Shown here one piece after another: positions 55,986 to 64,000 of a stretch of 64,000 nucleotides of DNA. The stretch covers positions 4,526,001 through 4,590,000 of the forward strand of contig NC_009445.1 in NCBI RefSeq assembly GCF_000026145.1, read 5' to 3'. Numbering within the stretch: position 1 is the stretch's first letter; each line of letters begins with the position of its first letter. Position numbers and translations under genes: made by a program. Origin of the DNA: Bradyrhizobium sp. ORS 278. GTDB taxonomy: Bacteria; Pseudomonadota; Alphaproteobacteria; Rhizobiales; Xanthobacteraceae. Below the pieces are notes generated by a model that had not been told where the DNA came from, did not search any database, and saw only the letters and a list, made by a program, of their open reading frames with translations.

Positions 55986-57229
55986 GGAACCGTTCCTTTG
56001 GGGCCGATCGGCACGCGATTGGGATCGAGCTGCAACGCGCTCTCGGCGCCGTCGATGCGAACGCGGACCAGATAGTCGCCGGCCGCGACGCCGCTGACCG
56101 GAAAGGTCAGCTGGGCCGCCGGAGCGGCGCGCGGGGTCAAGGCGGCGAACGTGTAGATCGTCTCCTGCTGCTGCAGCAGTTCGAGCGTCGCGAGCTGATC
56201 CGCGCCGACAGGTGGCGACACGCCGACGGTCACCGAGGCGGAGCGCGGAGCGGCGCCCGCGCCCTGCACATTGGTGATGGCGATGTCGGGTTTGCCGGCC
56301 GTCTGGGTGATCGCAGGATGAACGACGAAGGTGCCGAGATTGGACCGGACGGCCATGCGCGGCGTGCCCGCCGGATCGAACCTGACGCCTTGCACGACCT
56401 GCGCGCGATGGGGACCGGCACTGAGCATGGCCGGGACGTTGATGGTGATGTGATCGCTGCTGATGTCCGTGAGAGCGACCTGCGCCTGGTCAACCAGCAC
56501 CTGGGTCGCCTGCCCCTGCAGATCGACCCCGGCAATGCGCACGGGATCACCCGGACGGATCGGAACGCCTTCGCCCGCGTCGGCCACGACTTGACGAATG
56601 AAGGGCTGGCGCAACGGAACGGCGGCGAGGTTAAAAGCGCGCGTCGGCAGCGCCGGTTGCGGCTTGAGCTGGCGCTCGACCAGCACCACCGAGGCCTTGT
56701 AGGCGACCGACAGAACATATTGCACCTGAAGCAGAACCGACCACAGCCGCGACAGCTCCTCGAGCGACATGGTCAGCGGCGTGAATCGCACCAGCTCCGG
56801 CTGCCGGGCGAGATCGGATTGTGCGAGAAACGCCTTGGACGCATCCGCCACCACGGCCTCGATCTGCGCCCGGGTGATCATTGGCTGGCTGTGCAGGAAC
56901 GCTAGCGTGCTGCCCATCAGACGCTGCGGTTCGAGGGTCAGGTCGTCACCATAGAAGCTGAGCAGATAATGCAGATCGAGGGCGATCTGCGGGCGCTGCA
57001 CGAGGCCTCCCTCCGAGCGCCGCGTCGGGAGATCGAGATTACTGCGATGCGGATTCTGGCTGACCTGATAGAGATAGATGTTCACGCCCGCAGTCGGCAG
57101 ATGGGTGTTGGTGCCCTCGGCCGGGCGCACCGTCGAGACGGTGGCGCCGGCGATGTCGGCCTGGATCGCCGCCTGCAGCGCCCGCTGCAGCGTCGCGGTG
57201 ACGGTTGCGATGGCGCGGAAATCACTCAT
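55982..57229 (-). CDS. DUF4255 tail-terminator protein (Afp16-like)
   Basis: 415 aa. The N-terminal 190 aa are DUF4255/Pvc16_N (GVNIYLYQVSQNPHRSNLDL, LHYLLSFYGDDLTLEPQRLM, GSTLAFLHSQPMI), the cap that ends tube and sheath growth. About 225-320 is an IPT/TIG-like Ig domain (VRIAGVDLQGQATQVLVDQA, HITINVPAMLSAGPHRAQVV), then another beta domain. ATGA overlaps with the 316-aa gene and the AAA+ gene. Confidence 0.88.
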
Positions 57230-58176
57230 CCGGCTTTGTCACGCTGCTTGAGATAGTCATCGAGCGACGTCATCGGCCGCGCGCTCGGCTTTCGCTCGGC
57301 GACGGCCGGCGGAGCATAGACGGCACGCACCTCGACGCGCCCGATCGTGATTTCGACCCGCGGCATGGATGGCTGCTGCGGCATGGTCGGCGGCTGTCGC
57401 GTGGCACCGGGCTCACGCGACGGAGCGGCCGTCGGGCGCAACCCAGCGGCTCGCTCCAGCGTACCGGGCTGCGAGGGTCGCGCCGTCGTGGACGACTCTT
57501 GGCGCTGCGGCGACATCGTCACGGCCGCATGCGTACGCGGCGGATCGGGCCGGCGCAGCGGCGCCGTCTCTTGCGCGATCTGCTGTCCTGCGATCGCCGG
57601 CCTCACGGAGGCCGCGGCATCGGCAGACCGGTCTGGATACGGCCTTGCTTGCGGGCTGCGGTCTCTGGACGCCGGCAGGACCGGCGGCACCTCATCGTCG
57701 CGCGGCGTCGGCGCGGACGATGCCGTCGCCGACGTCGCAGTCGAGGCTGCCGCCAGCGACGCATCGGCCTCGCTCGGCAGACGAGGCTGGGGAGCATCGG
57801 CGAGGCGGCGGGCTGAAGGGGCAGCATCGCGGCCAGCCAGCCAGCGGTGCACGGCAGGCGTGCGCCGCGGAGCCTCAGCGGTCATCGCCTCTTCGTCCCT
57901 CGGCACCGGTGCGACCGGCTCGGCGGCGCCGGATGACGGCGAGGGCCAGCGCTCCAGCAGATCCTCGATCGTTTCGAGGTCGAACCGGGCTCCCTGCGGA
58001 CGCGGCTCATGGCGGCTGCGACGCCGCGGCCGGACGACACCGGGCGGCAGCGTCGGTGGGCTCGCGCCGCGCGCGCCCTCCGCCTCTGTCGTATCGACCG
58101 AACGCCCCGCCGGCGGTTCGACCCGGAGAGCCGTGCGCACGCTGCGTTCGACCAGTGATTCCATGAGCGACGTCAT
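57226..58176 (-). CDS. Disordered eCIS protein with conserved C-terminal peptide
   Basis: 316 aa. Dominated by Pro, Ala, Arg and Ser; no fold expected over about 60-270. A short N-terminal helix (MTSLMESLVERSVRTALRVE) and a C-terminal block (VEITIGRVEVRAVYAPP, then MTSLDDYLKQRDKAG) are the recognisable parts; the ending SLDDYLKxR recurs in proteins at this place in eCIS loci. Possibly a flexible adaptor between terminator and sheath or a length-related factor. ATGA overlaps on both sides. Confidence 0.72.
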   Translation of the reverse strand: MTSLMESLVERSVRTALRVEPPAGRSVDTTEAEGARGASPPTLPPGVVRPRRRSRHEPRPQGARFDLETIEDLLERWPSPSSGAAEPVAPVPRDEEAMTAEAPRRTPAVHRWLAGRDAAPSARRLADAPQPRLPSEADASLAAASTATSATASSAPTPRDDEVPPVLPASRDRSPQARPYPDRSADAAASVRPAIAGQQIAQETAPLRRPDPPRTHAAVTMSPQRQESSTTARPSQPGTLERAAGLRPTAAPSREPGATRQPPTMPQQPSMPRVEITIGRVEVRAVYAPPAVAERKPSARPMTSLDDYLKQRDKAG

Positions 58177-58937
58177 TGTCCAATCAGCTCCCGGTAACGC
58201 CGACGACGCTGGGCTCCGAGCGCGACGATCTCGGCCTCGCTCCATCCGTAATGAGAGGCCAGGACATGGATCTCGTGCAGCATGCCGCGCGCCCAGACGT
58301 CGAGCTCGCTCCACAGGAAGCTCACGACGTCGAACGGCGAACGCCAGGCCTGCGCACAGGCCGGGCACTCCAGCTGCAGGTCGATCTCGGCGAGAGGATC
58401 GACCTCTGCCGAAGTTGTGGCGATCGCAGCGCTCAGCGCCTGCAGAACGTCGCTCGGCACTTCGTCGTCATCCGTCTCGACCAGGCACTGCCGGATCAGC
58501 CAATCGCTGCGCGCCGCGGTGTCCGCATCGGCGGCACCGACGTCGCCCAGGGCGGCGAGATCAGCGGCCGTCGGCAATCGATACACGATGCGACGTCCCC
58601 CATGCTCGAGCACGAAGCGATTGGCGATGGCTGCAGCTCCGGGGTCCGGCATGTCCGCGCGGATGGTCGAAACGGGAAAGTTCGTCTCCAGCGCGGTGCC
58701 ACAATGTGGGCATTCCGCTTGCGCCGCGAGCTCAGTCCCGAACAGGCGCTCGAACAGGCCGAGCAGCGCCGCGTCACGTCGCCCGACTGGCCACTGTGCC
58801 AACGCCGCCACTGCGAGCCCGGGCTGCGCGATCGCGAGCAGGATCAGGCCACGGGCGCCGGGCGACGCATCGCAACCGTGCTCCCACGCCTGAAGCAGCG
58901 CGGCTGTGGGGACCGTGATCTCATCGTGCGTGGCCAT
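58173..58937 (-). CDS. gp26-like baseplate protein with DUF6760-like C-terminus
   Basis: 254 aa. N-terminal helical part (ARGLILLAIAQPGLAVAALA, WPVGRRDAALLGLFERLFG), then two zinc-type Cys pairs, CPHCG near 97 and CPAC near 192, framing the T4 gp26-like region. The end (LHEIHVLASHYGWSEAEIVA, then LGAQRRRRYRELI) looks like the small DUF6760 protein that is often a separate gene beside the tube gene; here it appears fused. It lies 104 bp downstream of the tube gene; that gap holds no convincing gene. Confidence 0.75.
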   Translation of the reverse strand: MATHDEITVPTAALLQAWEHGCDASPGARGLILLAIAQPGLAVAALAQWPVGRRDAALLGLFERLFGTELAAQAECPHCGTALETNFPVSTIRADMPDPGAAAIANRFVLEHGGRRIVYRLPTAADLAALGDVGAADADTAARSDWLIRQCLVETDDDEVPSDVLQALSAAIATTSAEVDPLAEIDLQLECPACAQAWRSPFDVVSFLWSELDVWARGMLHEIHVLASHYGWSEAEIVALGAQRRRRYRELIGQ

Positions 58938-59041
58938 GACGCCTGCCTCACATGCGATCCATAGCGGGAGGAATCGACCAGCATCCGGCCCCGGATGCTC
59001 GATTCACTGGCGCGGGCTGCGACATCGGGCGGAGACCTGCG

Positions 59042-59566
59042 CTATTGCGGCACGGTGAAGCTCGGCTCCGACGGCTCGCTGACGTCGACGTCGCGCTCCC
59101 ATCCTTCATTCTCGAGCTTGATGCTCTGGATCAGCACGGCGTTGGCATTGGCATCGAGATCGGCCTCGGCCTGGAATTCCGAAACCCAGCAGCGATAGAT
59201 CTTGTAGGCGATCGCGAGCTGCCCGGCCTCGTTATAGACCTCGACGATGATGTCCTTGCGGAAGTCCTTCAGCGAGACCTCCTGCCCGAGGCCAGCGCCG
59301 AAGTTCCAGACCTTGTTGGCCCACTGCTCGAACTCCTTGTCATGGGTGACGCCGCGTTCGAGCGTGAGAGCCTCGTATTCGGACCGCCCGGGCGATTTGC
59401 GCGAGCTCGACGGATCGCCGCCCTCGCGGTGCTTGACGACCTCGGTGGTGCGCTTAAGCGCGCCGACCTTGCTGACGCCTGCGACATATTTGCCGTCCCA
59501 CTTCACGCGAAATTTGAAATTCTTGTAGGGATCGAAACGCTGCGCATTGACGCTGAAAGAAGCCAT
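59042..59566 (-). CDS. eCIS inner tube protein (T4 gp19-like)
   Basis: 174 aa. FDPYKNFKFRVKWDGKYVAG, VSKVGALKRTTEVVKHREGG, SEYEALTLERGVTHDKEFEQ and KDIIVEVYNEAGQLAIAYKI match the gp19-like tube family of Afp/PVC particles. This is the only tube gene in the locus, whereas Afp and PVC have two or three. GGAGAG precedes the ATG, and the sheath stop is 11 bp upstream. Confidence 0.92.
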   Translation of the reverse strand: MASFSVNAQRFDPYKNFKFRVKWDGKYVAGVSKVGALKRTTEVVKHREGGDPSSSRKSPGRSEYEALTLERGVTHDKEFEQWANKVWNFGAGLGQEVSLKDFRKDIIVEVYNEAGQLAIAYKIYRCWVSEFQAEADLDANANAVLIQSIKLENEGWERDVDVSEPSEPSFTVPQ

Positions 59567-59577
59567 TGGATCTCTCC

Positions 59578-61248
59578 TCAGGTGGCAATCTGGCCGGCCA
59601 TCTGCTGGATGCTGATGATGACGAATTCAGCCGGCTTCAACGGCGCAAATCCCACCAGCACGTTCACCACGCCGCGGTTGACATCGTCGTCGGTCGTGAC
59701 CTCGCCGTCGCATTTGACGAAGTAAGCGTCGCGCGGCGATGATCCCTGGAACGCGCCCTGTCGGAACATCGTGTGCATGAAGGCCCCGACATTGAGCCGG
59801 ATCTGCGCCCAGAGCGGCTCGTCATTCGGCTCGAACACGACCCATTGCAGGCCGCGATAGAGGCTTTCCTCGATGTAGAGCGCGGTGCGCCGGACCGGAA
59901 TGTATTTGTACTCATCGGCCAGCTGATCGGCGCCTCGGAGCGTCCGTGCGCCCCAGACCACACGCCCGGCCGCCGGGAACGAGCGCAGGCAGTTGATGCC
60001 GAGCTGATTGAGCTGGCCGTTCTCGGCGTCGGTCAGCACCATGCGCAGTTGCGGCACGCCGTTCAACCCTGCGTCGAGACCGGCGGGCGCCTTCCAGATG
60101 CCGCGCGTCGCATCGGTCCGCGCGAACACGCCCGCGACGGCGCCGCACGGCACGAACTCGCCGACCTGATTGTTGAGCAGCGGGTCGGGTATCCGCAGCC
60201 GCGGAAAGAACAGCGCCGCATTGCGGCTGCGCGTTCCGACGAAATCATTGCCGGTGTCGGTAAACTTCGCTTGCGCGGTGGCGACGTCGACCCAGTTGCT
60301 CGGTGGGTCGACAAGCAGCATCGCACGCCGCTGCTCGCAATAGGCCGCGGCCAGCGAGATCAGGCCGGTCTCGACGTCATTGCTCGCCGTGTAGGGTGGG
60401 ATACAGAGCAGATTGATGAGATCAGCCTTTTCCAGCGCATAGAGGCCGCGCTTCTGCGCCTGGGCCTGGGCCGGATTGAAATTATCCTTCAGCGTCAGAG
60501 GCAGGCCATCATTGGCGGCCATCGCCGCCTTGGCCGTGGTCACAGCTTGCTGGGCTGTATTGATGTCGTTCGGGACCGGCGGATTGGCCGCATTGGCTGC
60601 CGCAAGCTGCTTCAATGCCTTCGTCACGTCGTCATCGGCGGCCGCGATGGTCGGCAACGGATTGGGCGGCCATGCGCCGCTCCAGCGCACCAGCTTCGAC
60701 TGCGCCCGCAGCACATTGTCGATGCGCTGCGGGCCATCCTTGACGGTCAGATTGCGGAAGACTTCCCGCGCCACCACGCGCTCGGAGGCATCGACCTCGG
60801 TCACCGTCAGGTTGAACAGATCCTGCGGCGTGAGCCCGAGCCGCGCTGCCACGTCGGCGGACACGGCTGTGTCGATGCTGGCGCGCAAGCCCGCACCCCA
60901 GGTGCCCTTGTCGCTCGCCTCGAGGCGGAACGTGCCGACATTCATCTTGCTCCTGGCCGGCCTGGCGTTGGCTGTCGTGTCCTCATTGTAGAGGCGCACC
61001 ACGATCGCCTGGCCGCCGCCATTGAGGAAGAAGTCCCGGACCGCGTAGCCGAGCGAGCTTGCGCCCCATAAGCCCCCGAAAATACGTTCGAAGTCGCCGT
61101 AACTGTTGATCAGCACCGGCTCATTGTCGGGGCCGTACAGCGTCCGCCCGATGAATGCGGTGACCGAGGTGGCCACGCCGGTGATGGTGCGGACACCGCT
61201 CGGGATTTCCTGAACATAGACTCCGGGATAGCTGACCTGAACTGGCAT
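59578..61248 (-). CDS. eCIS contractile sheath protein
   Basis: 556 aa. N-terminus VSYPGVYVQEIPSGVRTITG, VATSVTAFIGRT and DFERIFGGLWGASSLGYAVR, and C-terminus GFAPLKPAEFVIISIQQMAG, are classic tail sheath (Afp2-4) ends. RGLQWVVFEPNDEPLWAQIR, then NVGAFMHTMFRQGAFQG, marks the conserved C-terminal core. A single sheath gene, where Afp/PVC have three. First gene of the operon, with a strong GGAGGAGGAGG site 4 nt before the ATG. Confidence 0.93.
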   Translation of the reverse strand: MPVQVSYPGVYVQEIPSGVRTITGVATSVTAFIGRTLYGPDNEPVLINSYGDFERIFGGLWGASSLGYAVRDFFLNGGGQAIVVRLYNEDTTANARPARSKMNVGTFRLEASDKGTWGAGLRASIDTAVSADVAARLGLTPQDLFNLTVTEVDASERVVAREVFRNLTVKDGPQRIDNVLRAQSKLVRWSGAWPPNPLPTIAAADDDVTKALKQLAAANAANPPVPNDINTAQQAVTTAKAAMAANDGLPLTLKDNFNPAQAQAQKRGLYALEKADLINLLCIPPYTASNDVETGLISLAAAYCEQRRAMLLVDPPSNWVDVATAQAKFTDTGNDFVGTRSRNAALFFPRLRIPDPLLNNQVGEFVPCGAVAGVFARTDATRGIWKAPAGLDAGLNGVPQLRMVLTDAENGQLNQLGINCLRSFPAAGRVVWGARTLRGADQLADEYKYIPVRRTALYIEESLYRGLQWVVFEPNDEPLWAQIRLNVGAFMHTMFRQGAFQGSSPRDAYFVKCDGEVTTDDDVNRGVVNVLVGFAPLKPAEFVIISIQQMAGQIAT

Positions 61249-62224
61249 CGAGCCTCCTCCTCCGCTTCCTCGGAGTGCGTGACTGGATTGGTCAAAATCA
61301 ACGGTCGCAGTGATCGGTCGTCGCAGAAATCAATCGTTGTAGATGATCGTCGCAGGCATGAGCTGTCATCGATCGGTCAAATAAGATCGATCGAACTCTG
61401 TAGGACGTAAAAGCGAAAAGTCGCTCGAGACGGCTGCGCGGTTACACCCCGGCGCATACCAAGATCGCACTCTCCTCGGAGCGCCGATATGCGGCGCCTG
61501 TTCCTCGGCTGCGGCCTTGCCAGCCGCCTTCTGTCAACACTACCTTAGGTTAGTTCGTGTCTTTGGATCAAGTCAATCGTGTTCGTCGTTTCTGTAGTGG
61601 TCGCGTACAACAGCCGCTCGTCGATACGGGTAACAACCATCCACTTCATTGGTATCGCGACCCTTGAACCGGTTCATGGCGATGTACGACCTTGCAGTCG
61701 TTTCATGGTGTCACTGTTCCTGTGACAGTTCATGCGCGGTCCGCGAGATCGCATCGCGACGCACGCTCCGGTAAGTTCGCACCGCGATCGCGAGCCTGGT
61801 CGAACGATGTTAGATGCTGGACAGCACGGTGACGCTCAGCGACTCTTTGGCGCAGATGGCTGGAGCGATGCTATGATCCGAGAGCGCTTCCAGACTTCGT
61901 TGTATCGGCAAACAAAACGGCCGACGCTGCTTGCGTCCCGCGTTCCGTCGACGATCTGCGGCGGGCAATGTCGCGGAGAAACGCAGGGGCCTCGACGAGT
62001 TTTCGCATTGAACGGATCAGACAAAGTGCGGCGGTCACGCATAGAAAGCCTTGTGCATTGTCACCGCAAGCGACGTCGTTGCACCATGACCACGCGCCGT
62101 CGTGAAGACCTCTTGTGCGAAGCCATCGCTACGGCACGGACCTTCACATCGAAAACACGCGACTCCGCAAGGATAGGCCAATCCTCGCGGAGCACTGGTA
62201 TTTCTCCAAAGGAGATTGCGACGC
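61249..62224. promoter_or_regulatory. Long upstream region of the eCIS operon
   Basis: 976 bp without a supported gene. It contains three GTCGCAG words close to the sheath gene (61304, 61320, 61349), a CCTTAGG-centred imperfect dyad near 61540-61556, and an inverted repeat TGTCAC/GTGACA at 61709-61727. Parts (61360-61700) have lower GC than the flanking genes, fitting a regulated promoter. No sigma54 element found. On the minus strand a TTGACT near 61570 could be a -35 box, with a weak -10. A plus-strand frame at 61732-62304 is not convincing. Confidence 0.5.
61709..61727. promoter_or_regulatory. Inverted repeat TGTCAC/GTGACA, possible operator
   Basis: TGTCAC, seven-base spacer TGTTCCT, GTGACA. 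A dyad in a promoter region between divergent-facing space and the GH31 gene's 3' end; it resembles binding sites of LacI/GntR/CRP-type regulators in spacing, but the owner is unknown. Confidence 0.3.
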
Positions 62225-64000
62225 CTAGGCTGGTGAAACGACCACTTCACGAATTTCGATGCCGACGCCGCGGGCGCGGATGTCTGCGGCCTCACCGCTG
62301 CTGACGTCGAGCACGAAGCCGGCATTTTCGCGGCTTAGCCGGAGCTCGATCAGCTGACCCTGCCGGCGCCAGTCGGCCGTCTCGCCGTCGTCGACATAGA
62401 GGCAGCCTGCGCTGCCCTGATCGGGCGCGCCGAACACGACCGCTGTCAGTCCTGCTTCGTCCTCGACCGGAACGATCGCGCCGGCGCGGGCGAACAGCGG
62501 CAGGCGGCCGAGCGGCGCCGCGACGGTGATGCGGCGTCCGCCCTCGAACGGCGTGCCGTCATGCCAGTCGTACCAGCCGCCGGGGTGAACCGGCAGATAG
62601 AGCTCGCGCGTTGTCGCGCCCTCCTCGAGCACGGGAGCGACGAGCAGATGCGGGCCGAGCATGAAGGCATCCTCGATCCCGGCCGCGATCGGATCGGACG
62701 CAAAGTCCCACAGCAGCGGCCGCACCGCCGGCATGTCCTCCACCGCCGCGCGCCACATCTGCGTGTAAAGATACGGGATCAGACGATGGCGCAGTTCCAG
62801 GACGGAGCGCACCTCGGGCAGCACGCCGGGGTGCATCCAGGGCGTGCTGAAGTTGCCGTCCTCCTTCCAGGAGTTCATCACCATGCGCGGCCAGAGCGCG
62901 CAGAACTCGACGAACCGGCACAGCAGCTCCGGTCCCGGCGACGGTCCGTGGAAGCCGCCGACATCGTGGCCGATGTTGTAGAGCCCCGACAGGCTCATGT
63001 TCAGGCCCTGGGTGAGATTGTAGCGCAGCGTCTTCCAGGCGGTCTCATTGTCGCCGCTCCAGGTCTGGCCGTAGCGGGCGATGCCGGCGCCGCCGGCGCG
63101 CGTGATCGTGTAGGGGCGCTTGCCTGAATCGTGCGCGGCCTGGGTCTCGTAGGCGAGCTTGTGCATCAACAGCGCCTGCGCCGGGCGGGCGAGCGCCTGC
63201 GGGAACGGCCTGCCGTCGCCGGCGCACACCGCGTCCTCGTCCCAGATCTCGTATTCGTTGTTGTCGCTCCACATCGCTGTCACGCCAAAGCCGAGCAGCG
63301 CGTTGCGGATGCCGTCGGCCCACCATCGTCGCCCCTCGGGGTTGGTGAAGTCGACATGGAAGCCCAGCCCGTCCCAGAATTGCGCGATGGCCGGCGCGCC
63401 GGTCTCGCCATCGGCGACCAGGATGCCGCGCGCTCTGGCCTCATCGAGCCGGGGATGATCATCGAGCAGGCAGGGCTTGATGTTGGTGACCGGCTGCATG
63501 CCCGCCGCCTTGAGCCGCGCCATCGTCGCGGCCGGATCGGGAAACTTGTCGCGATTCCAGTTGAAGACGTAGCGGCGCTTGCCAATCGAGGTGTAGCCCG
63601 AGCCGAAATGGAAGCTGTCGCAGCGGATGCCGTGACGCTCGCAATCGGCAATGAAGGCGGTGATGCGCGCATCCGCGTCGGGCGCATCCGCGATCGTCAT
63701 CGTCGTCATCGCGAAGCCGAGCGTCCAGCGCGGCGCGAAGGCCTGTCCGCCGGTCAGCCAGGAGAACCGTCGCGTCACGTCGGGCACGGTCGGGCCGGCG
63801 AGCACGTAGTAGTCGAGATCGCCATCCTCGGCGCGATAGAGGCGGAACAGGCCGTGATAATTGTCGATCGTGCAGCCGAGGTCGACCGCGCCGAGCGCGA
63901 GATTGTCGTAGAACACGCCATGGGCGCCGCGCGCGCCATCGACGATGACAAACGGCAGCATCTTGTACAGCGGGTCCGACAGTTCGGCGTCGAAGCCGCA
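62225..64000 (-). CDS. GH31-family alpha-glucosidase, 5' end outside window
   Basis: At least 590 aa are visible; the frame stays open to base 64000 (residues reading DAELSDPLYKMLPF continue before the first internal Met), so the start lies beyond. Glycoside hydrolase 31 motifs: FHFGSGYTSIGKRRYVFNWN, nucleophile Asp in MWSDNNEYEIWDED, acid/base Asp in YGQTWSGDNETAWKTLR, and NIGHDVGGFHG. The C-terminal beta-sandwich ends at 62225. It hydrolyses alpha-linked glycosides; the substrate is not clear. About 975 bp separates it from the eCIS sheath gene, same strand. Confidence 0.9.
   Translation of the reverse strand, partial: CGFDAELSDPLYKMLPFVIVDGARGAHGVFYDNLALGAVDLGCTIDNYHGLFRLYRAEDGDLDYYVLAGPTVPDVTRRFSWLTGGQAFAPRWTLGFAMTTMTIADAPDADARITAFIADCERHGIRCDSFHFGSGYTSIGKRRYVFNWNRDKFPDPAATMARLKAAGMQPVTNIKPCLLDDHPRLDEARARGILVADGETGAPAIAQFWDGLGFHVDFTNPEGRRWWADGIRNALLGFGVTAMWSDNNEYEIWDEDAVCAGDGRPFPQALARPAQALLMHKLAYETQAAHDSGKRPYTITRAGGAGIARYGQTWSGDNETAWKTLRYNLTQGLNMSLSGLYNIGHDVGGFHGPSPGPELLCRFVEFCALWPRMVMNSWKEDGNFSTPWMHPGVLPEVRSVLELRHRLIPYLYTQMWRAAVEDMPAVRPLLWDFASDPIAAGIEDAFMLGPHLLVAPVLEEGATTRELYLPVHPGGWYDWHDGTPFEGGRRITVAAPLGRLPLFARAGAIVPVEDEAGLTAVVFGAPDQGSAGCLYVDDGETADWRRQGQLIELRLSRENAGFVLDVSSGEAADIRARGVGIEIREVVVSPA

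Noticed and set aside
58938..59041. Small frame (about 25 codons) between tube and gp26-like genes
   Set aside because: The sequence does not resemble the small eCIS protein expected there and has no good ribosome-binding site; the expected segment is found fused to the downstream protein.
61732..62304. Plus-strand frame between eCIS and GH31 genes
   Set aside because: Overlaps the 3' end of the GH31 gene, Arg-rich, no start signal or motif.

Overview
This is a high-GC alphaproteobacterial chromosome segment, most likely Bradyrhizobium or a close relative in the Nitrobacteraceae. The reasons are codon usage, a urea-amidolyase-associated gene pair beside sulfonate uptake genes, and several intergenic inverted-repeat elements of a kind I recall as dispersed in Bradyrhizobium and Rhodopseudomonas. 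No rRNA, tRNA, CRISPR array, integrase or insertion sequence was recognised.

Layout. 1-6.1 kb: housekeeping and accessory genes (SDR oxidoreductase coupled to an ECF sigma factor with a SnoaL-like tail, M20 peptidase, FucU/RbsD protein, four-helix bundle protein, nucleoside deaminase, DUF4174 protein). 6.7-21.0 kb: a soluble diiron monooxygenase island. One minus-strand operon runs zinc alcohol dehydrogenase, two small unknown genes, hydroxylase large subunit, reductase, small subunit, coupling protein, amidohydrolase, MIP18/DUF59 protein and a dedicated GroEL. The gene order matches the mim/prm type (propane, acetone or phenol oxidation). Two AcoR-type sigma54 activators bracket it. The divergent intergenic region carries a good -24/-12 promoter and a perfect palindrome about 120 bp upstream of the expected transcription start. 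21.0-28.9 kb: an SseB-like gene, then an organosulfur operon (two substrate-binding proteins, permease, ATPase, SfnB-like acyl-CoA dehydrogenase-fold enzyme, SsuD-like monooxygenase) ending in a truncated UAAP1 and an intact UAAP2 gene. 28.9-33.6 kb: a repeat-bearing gene-poor stretch, a YWTD beta-propeller protein and a multi-pass membrane protein.

33.6-61.2 kb: a complete-looking extracellular contractile injection system (eCIS, Afp/PVC-like) in one 20-gene minus-strand run, with nearly every junction overlapping or very close. It encodes one sheath, one tube, a gp26-like protein, a disordered protein, DUF4255 terminator, AAA+ ATPase, a small protein, a 1685-residue DUF4157 protein, CIS tube-initiation protein, LysM-like protein, gpD hub, gpV spike, a PAAR-like tip candidate, gp25, two J-like baseplate proteins, a tail-I/beta-helix protein, a DUF6519 fibre-like protein, and finally two genes unusual for such loci: a GTG-started unknown and a RimK/graspetide-type ATP-grasp ligase. 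There is no capsid, terminase or T6SS membrane complex, so this is neither a prophage nor a T6SS.

61.2-64 kb: a roughly 1 kb non-coding stretch holding the likely eCIS promoter, then a GH31 alpha-glucosidase-family gene that runs off the window end.

Most interesting points: the ATP-grasp pair translationally coupled to the eCIS operon and to a Lys/Asp/Glu-rich fibre-protein tail; the giant DUF4157 protein, which looks like effector and tape measure in one; and the well-defined sigma54 control region of the monooxygenase operon.
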